From: Nitrincola alkalisediminis
GTDB lineage: Bacteria > Pseudomonadota > Gammaproteobacteria > Pseudomonadales > Balneatricaceae
Length of the DNA stretch: 64,000 bases
Direction: 5' to 3'
Assembly (NCBI RefSeq): GCF_009821115.1
Contig: NZ_VYTY01000015.1
Location: 16,456 to 80,455 of the forward strand
Position numbers and translations under genes: made by a program. The notes under the pieces are model-generated. The model ran no database searches, had not been told where the DNA came from, and was given only the letters and a program-made list of their open reading frames with translations. How positions within the stretch are numbered: position 1 is the stretch's first letter; every line of letters begins with the position of its first letter. Below are positions 19,753-29,678 of this stretch, in pieces.

Positions 19753-21345
19753 ATGGATGAGATAAATCGTGCTTGGCGACTTTTACTGCTGCTGACGCTG
19801 TACCGCATTTTTTTAGCGGCGGGGTTTGTTGTATTGATGGTGTCGGGTATGCAGCCCATGCCACTCGCGTCATCAAATGCGGATGTGTTTTATTACAGTA
19901 CATTAGGTTATCTTTGTGTTTCGATTGCATCTTTATATCCTTTACTGCACCGACGACCTCATTATCTGTGGCAGGCCTATGCACTCACGTTGATCGACAT
20001 CTTAGTCATCATCGTCTGGATGCACTCTAGTGGCGGTGTCAGCAGTGGAGTTGGTATGTTGTTGGTGATCAGTATTGCCAATACCAGCATGATATCGGCT
20101 GGAAGAATATCCGGTTTTTTTGCCGCCTTAGCCTCTTTAGCTGTTTTAGCGGAACAAATGTACAGCGTTGCGTTTGGAATGGGAGATCGTGTTAATTTCT
20201 CCATGGCTGGGTTGTTGGGGCTAACCTTGTTCGTCACAGCGATATTGGCGAGTGTGTTGGCGAACCGAGCCAGAGAGAATGAGCAGCTGGCTCATCAGCG
20301 CGGAATTGATTTAAAAAACATGTCTAAACTCGCCGAGATGGTTATCCAAAAAATGACCACAGGTGTTGTTTTGATCGACAGCCAACGCCAAGTAGTGCTC
20401 ACGAACTGGGCCGCTCGACAATTATTAGGCGCTCATCATCAGCAAACGCCGATTCATCTTCAGTACTTTAGCCCGGAATTAAATGTACATTTCTTGCGTT
20501 TTGAGCGAACCCAGCCCAAAAACACTAAACTATTAATCAAAAATGGCACAGAGTCTTTATTGATGCAGGTGGTTCGGTTGGATGCTTTTCAAGAGGAAGA
20601 GGGTCAAAATCACCTGCTGATCTTAGAAGATGCAAATGCATTGGCACAACAGTCGCAGCAAATAAAGCTCGCCGCGCTTGGGCGCTTAACTGCCGGGATT
20701 GCGCATGAAGTCCGCAATCCGTTGAGTGCCATCAGTCACGCCAATGCGCTACTGAAAGAATCCCCAGATTTGTCAGCACAGGATGTACGACTGACCGAAA
20801 TCGTCGAGCAACAAACGCGCCGCATCAACCGAATCGTCGAAGATGTATTGCAACTGGGTAAGCGTGACTCTGTTCAGGCAGAGCATCTGCGTTTACAGGA
20901 GTGGCTTCCCCATTTCTTGGCCGAGTTCTACCAAGCCGTGCCGGAGGCCGAATCAAGTTTTACCTTTGAGTCGCCCAAGCAAGAAATTGAAGGATGGTTT
21001 GATCCAGCGCATCTGAGGCAAATTTTACATAACCTGTGTCAAAATGCATTTCGTCATGCCTCGCAAGCGCAAGATCCGGCCAGAGTGTTGATTCGCTTTG
21101 GCCATATAACTGAGCATCGGGGTTATATTGATGTATATAATAACGGCCCGTCGATCGATCCTGATCATGTTGATCGACTGTTTGAACCTTTTTTTACCAC
21201 CTCGCCTAAAGGAACGGGGTTAGGGCTGTATATTTCTCGTGAGCTTGCACAAGCCAATCAGGGTGAGCTGCAGTATCGTTCAGATCAAAATAATGGAACC
21301 TGTTTCCGAGTCGTGTTCAACACAGCTTTGGTCAAAATGGAGTGA
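19753..21345 (+). CDS. pilS: Pilus sensor histidine kinase
   Basis: A 530-residue membrane kinase that controls pilin transcription with PilR. About six hydrophobic segments fill residues 8-180, as in Pseudomonas PilS, followed by a PAS-like region (GVVLIDSQRQVVLTNWA). The kinase core has the H-box AGIAHEVRNPLSAISHA with phospho-acceptor His318, the N-box LCQNAFRHA and the G-box GTGLGLY. Start is ATG at 19753. It overlaps or abuts pilR and is divergent from pilB with 125-137 bp between them. The usual target, a sigma54-dependent pilA, is not in this window. Confidence 0.93.
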   Translation: MDEINRAWRLLLLLTLYRIFLAAGFVVLMVSGMQPMPLASSNADVFYYSTLGYLCVSIASLYPLLHRRPHYLWQAYALTLIDILVIIVWMHSSGGVSSGVGMLLVISIANTSMISAGRISGFFAALASLAVLAEQMYSVAFGMGDRVNFSMAGLLGLTLFVTAILASVLANRARENEQLAHQRGIDLKNMSKLAEMVIQKMTTGVVLIDSQRQVVLTNWAARQLLGAHHQQTPIHLQYFSPELNVHFLRFERTQPKNTKLLIKNGTESLLMQVVRLDAFQEEEGQNHLLILEDANALAQQSQQIKLAALGRLTAGIAHEVRNPLSAISHANALLKESPDLSAQDVRLTEIVEQQTRRINRIVEDVLQLGKRDSVQAEHLRLQEWLPHFLAEFYQAVPEAESSFTFESPKQEIEGWFDPAHLRQILHNLCQNAFRHASQAQDPARVLIRFGHITEHRGYIDVYNNGPSIDPDHVDRLFEPFFTTSPKGTGLGLYISRELAQANQGELQYRSDQNNGTCFRVVFNTALVKME

Positions 21346-21347
21346 AG

Positions 21348-22781
21348 ATGGAAGACAGAGAAAGCCAGTGTAACGTTTCTCAAGCCGTTGAACCTGCACC
21401 CTGTGTGCTGATTGTCGACGATGAGCCCGATATTCTCGAATTAATCGACATTACCCTATCCAGAATGGGTGTTCAGTGTTTGTTAGCGGAAACACTGGCG
21501 CAGGCGAATCAGATTCTAAAAGAGGAAGCGCACCGTTCATTGCGCTTGTGTTTAACCGACATGCGATTGCCGGATGGAAGTGGTATGGAGCTGATTCGGA
21601 CAATTCAGGCACATTATCCCAGCTTGCCAGTCGCGATGATTACAGCACATGGAAATATGACGTGTGCGATTGAAGCGCTTAAGGCCGGAGCGTTTGATTT
21701 CCTGAACAAGCCCGTCGATATCAAAACGCTGCGTGAATTGGTGACCTCAGCGCTGCGGCTGACGTTAGAAAAGCCTGCAAAAGTCACAACCTTTTCACAG
21801 CATCCACTCTTAGGTGTGTCGGAGCCGATCGAGCAGGTTCGGCGCATGATTGATAAGTTGGCCAGAAGCCAAGCACCTGTCTATATCAGTGGGGAGTCGG
21901 GGACGGGTAAAGAGTTAGTTGCCCGTTTAATTCATGCGAAAGGCCCTAGGGCAGACAAACCCTTTATTCCTGTCAACTGTGGAGCCATTCCCGCAGACCT
22001 AATGGAAAGTGAGCTTTTTGGGCACCGAAAAGGCAGTTTTACTGGGGCAACTTCACACAAGGATGGTTTATTCAAAGCGGCTGAAGGCGGAACGCTCTTT
22101 TTGGATGAGGTGGCGGACTTGCCTTTGGATATGCAGGTTAAGTTGCTTCGTGTGATCCAAGAGAAAGCCGTTAGGCCCATAGGGGCTGCACAGGAAGAGC
22201 ATGTCGATGTGCGGATTCTCAGTGCCACGCACAAGGATTTGGCCAAAAAAGTGGCCGAAGGCGAGTTTCGAGAGGATTTGTTTTACCGTATCAATGTCAT
22301 CCAACTGCATCTACCTAGTTTACGGGATCGTCGCAGCGACATCGACGTGCTGATTAACCATTTCTTAAAACAATTGGCGTCAGAAATGGAAGTGCCAGTT
22401 CCGCGTTTAACAGACTCGGCCCGCGACGCTCTGAATCAGCATGATTTCCCGGGTAATGTCCGTGAGCTTGAGAATATTCTAGAGCGCGCCATGACCCTGT
22501 GTGACAGTCAGCAAATCAGCTGTGAAGACTTGTCTTTACGTATGTCAGCACCGTCTGCTAAACCGTCCCAGGCACGAGACACCCAGTCATCATCCGACTG
22601 GCGCGATGAATTCACCTACGCGCAGGAAATCGGTTTAGAAGCCTACTTAGAAACCATCGAGCGCGAGATGTTGACGCACGCCCTTAATGAAACCCAGCAC
22701 AACAAAACAGCGGCGGCTGCCTTGTTGGGGATTTCATTTCGAACGCTTCGCTACCGACTCAAAAAGCTTAACCTTGAATAG
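21348..22781 (+). CDS. pilR: Pilus sigma54-dependent response regulator
   Basis: A 477-residue NtrC-type activator. The receiver domain (residues 18-135) has the phosphorylation site Asp71 in LTDMRLPDG and the conserved lysine in FLNKPVD. The AAA+ domain has Walker A GESGTGKE (182-189) and a GSFTGA loop that contacts sigma54. A C-terminal Fis-type helix-turn-helix reads NKTAAAALLGISFRTLRYRL. I chose the ATG at 21348, which has GGAG five bases upstream, over the overlapping GTG at 21342. It is co-expressed with pilS; 20 bp separate its stop from the convergent ppsR. Confidence 0.93.
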   Translation: MEDRESQCNVSQAVEPAPCVLIVDDEPDILELIDITLSRMGVQCLLAETLAQANQILKEEAHRSLRLCLTDMRLPDGSGMELIRTIQAHYPSLPVAMITAHGNMTCAIEALKAGAFDFLNKPVDIKTLRELVTSALRLTLEKPAKVTTFSQHPLLGVSEPIEQVRRMIDKLARSQAPVYISGESGTGKELVARLIHAKGPRADKPFIPVNCGAIPADLMESELFGHRKGSFTGATSHKDGLFKAAEGGTLFLDEVADLPLDMQVKLLRVIQEKAVRPIGAAQEEHVDVRILSATHKDLAKKVAEGEFREDLFYRINVIQLHLPSLRDRRSDIDVLINHFLKQLASEMEVPVPRLTDSARDALNQHDFPGNVRELENILERAMTLCDSQQISCEDLSLRMSAPSAKPSQARDTQSSSDWRDEFTYAQEIGLEAYLETIEREMLTHALNETQHNKTAAAALLGISFRTLRYRLKKLNLE

Positions 22782-22801
22782 TAAGCTCCAGTGCATGAGG
22801 G

Positions 22802-23623
22802 CTAGACGGCGCGCCGGACTAGCCCAGCATTGGCCATAATACGGGTTGCAATCTCTTCAACGGAGAAGTGCGTCGTGTTAATCGAGGGGATACCCAGTTG
22901 AATAAAGCGCTTTTCGACTTCACGAACCTCAAATTCGCATTGCTCCAACGACGCATAGCGGCTATTGGGGCGTCGTTCGTTGCGAATCGCGGCTAAATGG
23001 AAGGGGTCAATCGTTAAACCGAAGAGTTTTTGCGAATGTGCCATGAGCGCCTCGGGAATGCCAGGCATCTCAAGATCGTCGATCGTGAGAGGGTAGTTGG
23101 CGGCGCGAATACCAAACTGAAGTGCCATGTATAGGCAGGTTGGTGTTTTACCGCAGCGAGACACACCAATCAAGATCACATCGGCTTTTCCATATTGTTG
23201 GATTCGCCCGCCATCATCATTGTCCAGTGCAAAGTTGACCGACGCGATACGCTCTTTGTAGCGACGACTTTCATTGATGGCGTGAGATTTACCAACCGAA
23301 TAGGACGAATGCAATTGCAGTTCATGCTCTAAAGGTTTTAAAAACGTTTCAAAGACATCGATTTTATAGCCGTTTGACTTTGAAATAATCTCACGTATTT
23401 CTGGATTAACGATGGTATCAAACACAATGGCAGCCGCTCCATCTGCTCGTGTCGCTGCATCAATTTGCTCAGCCACTTTGATGGCTTTTTCAAGCGTGTC
23501 TACATAGGGCAGTGTCAGCATTTCAAAATGAATACCATCGAACTGAGTTAATAAACTGTTGCCCAGCGTTTCCGCCGTAATACCCGTGCCGTCCGATATA
23601 AAAAAAGCAGAACGTTTATTCAA
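22802..23623 (-). CDS. ppsR: Phosphoenolpyruvate synthase regulatory protein (bifunctional kinase/pyrophosphorylase)
   Basis: This DUF299-family enzyme inactivates PEP synthase by ADP-dependent phosphorylation of a threonine next to its catalytic histidine, and reactivates it by Pi-dependent pyrophosphorolysis. Family markers are [18 protein letters not shown] at the N-terminus and the P-loop-like [11 protein letters not shown] near residue 150. There is no ATG near the start: the best start is TTG at 23623, with GGAG seven bases upstream, giving 273 residues and an N-terminus that matches other family members. A TTG at 23635 is less likely. It is divergent from its target ppsA. Confidence 0.94.
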   Translation of the reverse strand: MNKRSAFFISDGTGITAETLGNSLLTQFDGIHFEMLTLPYVDTLEKAIKVAEQIDAATRADGAAAIVFDTIVNPEIREIISKSNGYKIDVFETFLKPLEHELQLHSSYSVGKSHAINESRRYKERIASVNFALDNDDGGRIQQYGKADVILIGVSRCGKTPTCLYMALQFGIRAANYPLTIDDLEMPGIPEALMAHSQKLFGLTIDPFHLAAIRNERRPNSRYASLEQCEFEVREVEKRFIQLGIPSINTTHFSVEEIATRIMANAGLVRRAV

Positions 23624-23878
23624 AAAAGTCTCCAAGAAAGTCTTAAGCCTTTGTGAGTGTTTGTAATTTATTTACAAGTCTGTCCAGGTCGGGATTTTTT
23701 AACCTAACTACAGTATCATTTGTTCTCTGAGCAGATTATAAGAATAGTAAAGCAGCCAAGAGTATCACTCTTTGGGTCTGATTCAAGCCCCTATCATGGT
23801 CGTGATCATGAGTGAAACTCCATAACAACGAAACATAGCAACTAAGTGTCATACCCTTCAACCACGGGAGATTGGGCC

Positions 23879-26245
23879 TTGCAGACGTATGTAATTCGCC
23901 TTGAACAAACTGGCATGCAAGATGTAGATAAGGTTGGCGGTAAAAATGCCTCCTTGGGAGAAATGATTCATCAACTGACCGATGCAGGTGTACGAGTGCC
24001 TGGCGGCTTTGCGACCACGGCTGATGCCTATCGTGATTTTCTTAGCTTTAACCAACTCACCGAAAAAATAGCGAACCTCCTGGATTCACTCGACACTAAC
24101 GACACGCGCGCCTTGGCCGAAACTGGCCGCACGATCCGTCAGTGGATCGTGGATGCACCTTTTCAGCCCGCGCTTGAAGAGGCAATCGACAGTGCCTACG
24201 CCGAGATGATGCAAGCACGTGAATGTGCCGTTGCGGTTCGTTCCTCGGCCACGGCGGAGGATCTGCCCGATGCGTCATTTGCAGGCCAACAAGAAACTTT
24301 TTTGAACGTACGTGGCTTAACGCAAGTTAAGCGATCCATCAAAGATGTGTTTGCATCGCTTTACAATGATCGCGCGATTTCCTACCGCGTACATCGCGGC
24401 TTTGTTCACAGCGAAGTGGCACTTTCTGCTGGTGTACAGCGCATGGTACGCAGTGAAACCGGAGCTTCTGGGGTCATGTTTACCATCGACACTGAATCCG
24501 GGTTTCCGCACGTGGTGTTTATTACCGCCGCCTACGGACTTGGCGAAACAGTGGTGCAGGGGGCTGTGAATCCAGATGAGTTCTACGTCTATAAGCCGAC
24601 TCTCAAGCTCGGTGCTCCGGCGATTTTAAGGCGAACACTCGGCACGAAAGCCATCAAAATGGTCTACGCCAGTGAAGACGGTGGCAGTGCTGTTGAAACC
24701 GTTGATGTCTCCCGAGAGGATCGTAACCAGTTTTGCATTAACGATGCTGACGTTGAGGCGTTGGCAAAAATCGCCGTGATTATCGAAAACCATTACGGTC
24801 GTCCAATGGATATCGAATGGGCGAAAGACGGCGACGATGGTCAGCTGTACATTGTACAGGCGCGACCTGAAACCGTTAAAAGTCAGAATTCTCAAGCGGT
24901 TATTGAACGCTATCTCCTAAAAGAAAAAGGCAAAGTGCTCATTGAGGGGCGCTCTATTGGGCATCGAATCGGCTCTGGTCAGGTTCGAATCGTGTATCAT
25001 CTTGATCAAATGCACGAAGTTCAACCGGGCGATGTCCTTGTTACCGATATGACCGACCCCGATTGGGAGCCCGTGATGAAGCGTGCGGCCGCCATCGTGA
25101 CCAATCGCGGTGGACGAACCTGTCATGCGGCGATCATCGCCCGTGAACTGGGTATTCCAGCCATTGTTGGCTGTGGCGATGCCACCGAGCGCTTGCACAA
25201 TGATCAGTGGGTGACAGTCTCATGCGCCGAAGGAGACACTGGGCGTGCTTACGAAGGGCGTTTGGCATTCGAACATCAAACCAACAGTGTCGAATCCATG
25301 CCTGCCTTGCCTTTTAGTATCATGATGAATGTCGGCAATCCAGATCGTGCCTTTGACTTTCAATCCCTACCCAATGCTGGTGTTGGTCTGGCTCGGTTGG
25401 AATTCATCATTAACCGCATGATTGGTGTGCACCCAAAAGCCCTGTTGAATTTTGATCAACAAAGCCGTGACACTCGCCAGATCATATCGCGCCGGATTGC
25501 AGGTTATGCATCACCCGTTGACTTCTACGTGGATAAGCTCGTGGAAGGAATTTCCACTCTGGCGGCGGCGTTTTACCCACGCAAAGTCATAGTGCGGATG
25601 TCCGATTTTAAATCCAACGAGTACGGGCATCTGATCGGTGGTGATCGTTATGAACCAGCAGAAGAAAACCCCATGCTCGGGTTTCGAGGTGCCGCACGTT
25701 ATATCTCTGAAAGCTTCCAAGACTGCTTCGAACTTGAATGCCGTGCCTTAAAGCGCGTTCGTGACGAAATGAAGTTAACCAATGTCGAAATCATGGTGCC
25801 CTTTGTCCGGACTGTGGGCGAAGCGCGTCACGTCGTTGAGCTGTTGGCCGAAAATGGTTTGAAGCGCGGAGAAAATGACCTTCGTGTGATTATGATGTGT
25901 GAAATACCATCGAACGCACTGTTAGCCGATCAATTTCTTGAGTACTTTGATGGCTTCTCCATTGGCTCCAACGACCTCACTCAGCTCACGCTGGGCTTGG
26001 ATCGTGACTCGGGCATCGTTGCGCACCTGTTTGATGAGCGCAATGAAGCGGTCAAAATTCTCCTCGAAATGGCCATTAATGCCTGCCACAAAGCCAATAA
26101 ATACATCGGTATTTGTGGGCAAGGCCCGTCGGATCATCCAGATTTAGCCCGTTGGCTGATGGAAAAGGGGATCGACAGTGTCTCGCTCAATCCAGACTCT
26201 GTTCTGGATACTTGGTTTTTCTTGGCCAATGAAGAAAAAAGCTAG
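23879..26245 (+). CDS. ppsA: Phosphoenolpyruvate synthase
   Basis: A gluconeogenic cytoplasmic enzyme that converts pyruvate and ATP to PEP, AMP and phosphate. The N-terminal nucleotide-binding domain contains [12 protein letters not shown], the central swivelling domain carries the phospho-acceptor His416 in [14 protein letters not shown], with the PpsR target threonine two residues before it, and the C-terminal TIM barrel ends in [18 protein letters not shown] and GICGQGPSD. The best start is TTG at 23879: GGGAG sits eight bases upstream and the 788-residue product then begins [10 protein letters not shown], matching relatives. The GTG at 23846 would add eleven extra residues. The ppsR-ppsA divergent pair is the common gammaproteobacterial arrangement. 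Confidence 0.95.
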   Translation: MQTYVIRLEQTGMQDVDKVGGKNASLGEMIHQLTDAGVRVPGGFATTADAYRDFLSFNQLTEKIANLLDSLDTNDTRALAETGRTIRQWIVDAPFQPALEEAIDSAYAEMMQARECAVAVRSSATAEDLPDASFAGQQETFLNVRGLTQVKRSIKDVFASLYNDRAISYRVHRGFVHSEVALSAGVQRMVRSETGASGVMFTIDTESGFPHVVFITAAYGLGETVVQGAVNPDEFYVYKPTLKLGAPAILRRTLGTKAIKMVYASEDGGSAVETVDVSREDRNQFCINDADVEALAKIAVIIENHYGRPMDIEWAKDGDDGQLYIVQARPETVKSQNSQAVIERYLLKEKGKVLIEGRSIGHRIGSGQVRIVYHLDQMHEVQPGDVLVTDMTDPDWEPVMKRAAAIVTNRGGRTCHAAIIARELGIPAIVGCGDATERLHNDQWVTVSCAEGDTGRAYEGRLAFEHQTNSVESMPALPFSIMMNVGNPDRAFDFQSLPNAGVGLARLEFIINRMIGVHPKALLNFDQQSRDTRQIISRRIAGYASPVDFYVDKLVEGISTLAAAFYPRKVIVRMSDFKSNEYGHLIGGDRYEPAEENPMLGFRGAARYISESFQDCFELECRALKRVRDEMKLTNVEIMVPFVRTVGEARHVVELLAENGLKRGENDLRVIMMCEIPSNALLADQFLEYFDGFSIGSNDLTQLTLGLDRDSGIVAHLFDERNEAVKILLEMAINACHKANKYIGICGQGPSDHPDLARWLMEKGIDSVSLNPDSVLDTWFFLANEEKS

Positions 26246-26258
26246 TCGTTATTGCCAA

Positions 26259-26282
26259 GCCCGAGGCCGTCGCGCCTCGGGC
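26259..26282 (+). terminator. GC-rich hairpin after ppsA
   Basis: A 9-bp perfect inverted repeat (GCCCGAGGC and GCCTCGGGC) with a 6-nt loop begins 14 bp after the ppsA stop. It lacks a T-run, so it may act as a transcript-stabilising or factor-assisted end rather than a classical intrinsic terminator. Confidence 0.55.
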
Positions 26283-26409
26283 GTCGCATCGGCATAATGA
26301 CAGCAGATCAAGACCCGCGCCTATAGAGTTAACGCCTAGAGTCCGTATAATATTGAGCGTACGGAAGGCTTCCAAGTTTTCTATCGACACTCACTCAAGG
26401 AGCGATACG

Positions 26410-27750
26410 ATTAACCTGATCAACATCCTAACCGCTTGGTTTACCCCTTACCGCGATAAGCGCATGATTACTTTGCTGGCACTTGGTTTTTCAAGTGGCC
26501 TGCCAGCTCCGCTTGTCTTTTCGAATTTATCCATTTGGTTGCGCGATGAAGGCGTGAGTCGCTCCGACATAGGCCTGTTTGCACTTGCCGCCACACCCTA
26601 TGCGATCAACTTTTTATGGGCCCCTTTACTGGATCGCTTGCGGATTCCCTATCTTACCGCACGCTTTGGTCGGCGCCGGAGCTGGGCACTGGTCTCGCAA
26701 GTGGGCTTGATGCTGGCCATTTTGTATTTGTCATTGTTTAACCCAGCCGATGGGCTCTTTATGATGGCTGTCGCCGTCTTGGGTGTGACCTTCATGTCGG
26801 CCACTCAGGATATTGTGATCGACGCCTATCGTATCGAAATTCTCGACACCCATCAGTACGGTAGTGGTTCGGCAGCGGGCATTTGGGGTTGGCATTTAGG
26901 TGGAACGCTGATTGGGGGCGCTGGTGGACTGTATTTAGCGCACAGTCTAGGCTGGAATATTGCTTACCTGCTTCTCGGCTGCATGGTGTTGGTCGGCATT
27001 ATGGCTGTGTTGCTCAGCCCTGAACCTAAAATCTATGTCACCGATGAAACACGGGCAGAGGAGGCGCGGGCGCTGGCGCATCTGGAGCGTTGGTCTGCGT
27101 TGCCGAGGCTGCCGCGCAGAGTGATAGGGTGGCTATACGTGACTTTGTTAGCGCCCTTAATGGAGTTTACGAAGCGAGAAGGCTGGGTGCTGATCCTGGT
27201 TTTCATTTTTATCTTCAAGCTGGGTGATGCCTTATTGGGCCGCATGTCCGGTGTTTTTTACCGTGAGCTTGGTTTTACTCTGCCCGAAATCGCAGAAGTT
27301 GCCAAGGTGTACGGCCTAACAGCCAACCTGATTGGTATTGTTATTGGCGGGATTCTCGTGGCGCGTATTGGCATACTGCGTGCCTTGTTTTTGGCGGGTT
27401 TTTCAACAGCGGCCACTAACTTGACCTATTCTTGGTTGGCGGCTTCCGGTCAATCGATGGGCGTGTTTATATTTGCCGTGGCGTCCGATAACTTTACAAC
27501 AGGGCTGGTCACTGTGGCCTTGGTCGCTTACTTATCCTCCCTGTGCAACAGTGCCTACACTGCGACGCAATATGCGTTGCTGGCATCTTTGGCGAACCTC
27601 GCCCGAATTTGGTTCTCGGCATCAAGCGGTATTATGGTCGATGCCTTGGATGGCGATTGGACAGTATTCTTTACGCTCTGTGCGGTGATTGCACTTCTTG
27701 GGCTGCCGTTATTATGGGTGATTATGAGGCGTTATCCGAATGTATCTTGA
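26410..27750 (+). CDS. ampG: AmpG-like muropeptide permease (MFS)
   Basis: A roughly 446-residue inner-membrane transporter of the AmpG group, which imports GlcNAc-anhydro-muropeptides for cell-wall recycling. The opening LLALGFSSGLPAPLVFSNLSIWLRDEGV and YAINFLWAPLLDR are AmpG hallmarks, and about twelve hydrophobic segments follow. The start is uncertain. The upstream conventional codon, TTG at 26353, has no good ribosome-binding site and lies just after a TATAAT at 26345-26350. A perfect AAGGAG at 26397-26402 is seven bases before an ATT at 26410, and the resulting N-terminus has the family's usual length. The gene overlaps the next one by 11 bp. Confidence 0.85.
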   Translation: MNLINILTAWFTPYRDKRMITLLALGFSSGLPAPLVFSNLSIWLRDEGVSRSDIGLFALAATPYAINFLWAPLLDRLRIPYLTARFGRRRSWALVSQVGLMLAILYLSLFNPADGLFMMAVAVLGVTFMSATQDIVIDAYRIEILDTHQYGSGSAAGIWGWHLGGTLIGGAGGLYLAHSLGWNIAYLLLGCMVLVGIMAVLLSPEPKIYVTDETRAEEARALAHLERWSALPRLPRRVIGWLYVTLLAPLMEFTKREGWVLILVFIFIFKLGDALLGRMSGVFYRELGFTLPEIAEVAKVYGLTANLIGIVIGGILVARIGILRALFLAGFSTAATNLTYSWLAASGQSMGVFIFAVASDNFTTGLVTVALVAYLSSLCNSAYTATQYALLASLANLARIWFSASSGIMVDALDGDWTVFFTLCAVIALLGLPLLWVIMRRYPNVS

Positions 27751-29062
27751 GCATCTGCGTCAGTTATCCGATCGACTTGTCGCTATTCAAAAACCCATTA
27801 TGATTCTAGATGCCATAAAATGGCCTGCTCAGGTGCAAACCGAGTTTTTAGAGGGGAAAGGTAAAACCTTACCCAATATTGATCAGGCCTTTTACGAGCA
27901 GCAAGCCCTGCGTTTTGCTCCTGACGTTGTCAGAGAAGAGTTAAAGACGCTGAGATCCGATATCTGCCGATTGCTGGGTGGTACGGATGGGCTCGGGCGC
28001 ATCTTATTGCAAAATATCGAACAGTACCTCTTGGTCATCGACATGCTGGAAGGGCGCGGCACTAAGGCGTTTGGGGTTTGCAGCCAAGCGCTGTATGGTT
28101 CTGCGACGGACAAGATGCGTGGTGATAAAAAAACCTTGCTTGAACTAAGCGAGCGCCTGTGTCGAACCTTTTCATCGGCTGCAGCCGAGCATTTAAAGCG
28201 TCCGTATGGCAATGATATTCCAGCTGAAAAAGCCGTCGAGATGTTGTCGGCGAAATTGAATGCTTACTTTAACGAAGGCGATATTCGTGTTCAGCTGTCC
28301 AATGGTATTGTCTCCGACGCCGCAGCCGGTGGCGACGTTATTAAGCTGAACGAGCGTGCGTATTTCTCCGAATTGGATCTGCAAGTGCTGGAAGTTCACG
28401 AAGGTTGGGTGCACGTCGGCACGACGCTAAACGGTCGTCGTCAGCCCTATGCCACTTGGCTGGGTGTGGGGTCGCCCCGTATTACCGCACATCAAGAAGG
28501 CTTGGCAGTTCTTATGGAAACGCTGACCTTTAGTTCTTTTCCGCAACGTGCACGGCGAGTGAGTGACCGAGTCGTGGCCATCAGTCTGGCGGAAGACGGT
28601 GCTGATTTTGTCGAAGTGTATCGGCATTTTATTGATAAAGGCTTGTCCGAGCATGACAGCTATCGCGTTACCCAGCGCGTATTTCGGGGTGGGTGCGTCG
28701 AGGGGGGATCTGTGTTTACCAAGGATCTCTCGTACATAAAAGGCTTTGTCGAAAACGTTAACTTTATCAAAAGTGCAATAGAGTCGGGTGTGCCTGAAAT
28801 TCTGCCTATGATGTTTGTTGGCAAAGTCACACTCGATGACTTGCCCATACTCTATGAGCGTTATTTAGAAGGCGTGATCGCGGCACCTGATTATTTACCG
28901 CCAATGTTCCGTGACCTTAACGGGCTTTTTGTCTGGTTTGGTTTTTCGAGCGGAATGAGCTTGGTGAATTTAGGTCGAGTGCAGGCCCATTACTCAGACG
29001 TGTTTGCAAAACTGCCTCACACAACCCCTGTGTATACGACGCAGATTATGACGGAGTTTTAG
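27740..29062 (+). CDS. DUF1704 / QEGLA-motif protein, putative zinc carboxypeptidase-like
   Basis: A 440-residue soluble protein of the DUF1704 family, often named 'flavohemoglobin expression-modulating QEGLA motif protein'. The family includes the eukaryotic tubulin tyrosine carboxypeptidases MATCAP, whose zinc site is HExxxH plus a glutamate. Here HEGWVH is at residues 220-225 and QEGLA at 252-256, so the likely metal ligands His220, His225 and Glu253 and the catalytic Glu221 are all kept. The C-terminal part (FVWFGFSSGMSLVNLGRVQAHY) is also family-like. It overlaps ampG by 11 bp and is probably co-translated with it, which makes a peptide or muropeptide substrate worth considering; that link is inference. 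Bacterial function is unknown. Confidence 0.8.
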   Translation: MYLEHLRQLSDRLVAIQKPIMILDAIKWPAQVQTEFLEGKGKTLPNIDQAFYEQQALRFAPDVVREELKTLRSDICRLLGGTDGLGRILLQNIEQYLLVIDMLEGRGTKAFGVCSQALYGSATDKMRGDKKTLLELSERLCRTFSSAAAEHLKRPYGNDIPAEKAVEMLSAKLNAYFNEGDIRVQLSNGIVSDAAAGGDVIKLNERAYFSELDLQVLEVHEGWVHVGTTLNGRRQPYATWLGVGSPRITAHQEGLAVLMETLTFSSFPQRARRVSDRVVAISLAEDGADFVEVYRHFIDKGLSEHDSYRVTQRVFRGGCVEGGSVFTKDLSYIKGFVENVNFIKSAIESGVPEILPMMFVGKVTLDDLPILYERYLEGVIAAPDYLPPMFRDLNGLFVWFGFSSGMSLVNLGRVQAHYSDVFAKLPHTTPVYTTQIMTEF

Positions 29063-29150
29063 TGTTTATCAGTTTGAGAAACCTTGGGTTGAGCAATTCC
29101 AAGTGCGATTAGCAAAATCCCGCGTAAACCATCGCCCGGGCGGTGAGCAG

Positions 29151-29678
29151 TCACAGCTTGCCTGCTACAGCTAATGCAGAATGGATTGTTTTGAACGATA
29201 AAAGTAACGACAAAGGAGCGTTCAGTAATGGAACTGCTCCGTAGCTTTCATACCAAGTTGCGACGCGATTATTTTTTGCATCAATCAGCAGAGCAACCCC
29301 GCCAGCTTGCATTGCAACCAAGAGGCAACGACGCCCGGCGGCGAGTAGTAACTGCCCACCCAAACCTTGCCCTTGCCACGCTATATTAACAGCAAGACGA
29401 CCCAGCCTAAATACAGGGACTTCATGACGAGCTAGACCGTATTTAATTACTTCAGGTGTACGCTCATACGCAATAGATGCAGGGCTTAGTGTGTAATACC
29501 CAAGAACTGTTTTAGCATCATGATCTGATATTGCGAGATATGTTTTAGCACCACCTTTTTCATGATTTTGTCTTGCATGAAGGCGCAGAAATTGATTTAA
29601 CTGCTTATCACCACAGTCGAATGTTGAACGATTATGAAACTTGCTGACTGGCTCTTCGCGCCAAGCTGGCAAGCTCAT
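29151..29678 (-). CDS. GNAT-family toxin, TacT-like acetyltransferase
   Basis: A 175-residue GNAT acetyltransferase of the kind that acetylates the amino group of aminoacyl-tRNA and blocks translation. The N-terminus FHNRSTFDCGDKQLNQFLR is characteristic of these toxins, as are LGYYTLSPASIAYE and LGRLAVNIAWQGQGLGGQLL, which contains the acetyl-CoA Q/RxxGxG/A loop. The WYESYGAVPL motif carries the expected late tyrosine. It follows the antitoxin gene with a 4-bp ATGA overlap, the usual operon layout for this type II module. Confidence 0.9.
   Translation of the reverse strand: MSLPAWREEPVSKFHNRSTFDCGDKQLNQFLRLHARQNHEKGGAKTYLAISDHDAKTVLGYYTLSPASIAYERTPEVIKYGLARHEVPVFRLGRLAVNIAWQGQGLGGQLLLAAGRRCLLVAMQAGGVALLIDAKNNRVATWYESYGAVPLLNAPLSLLLSFKTIHSALAVAGKL

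Noticed and set aside
22020..22050. GSFTGA instead of GAFTGA in PilR
   Set aside because: To my knowledge this serine variant is usual in PilR proteins and still fits sigma54 contact, so it is not a sign of lost function.
29110..29145. CGCCCGGGCG palindrome after the DUF1704 gene as terminator
   Set aside because: It has no loop and no T-run, so it cannot form a normal hairpin terminator.
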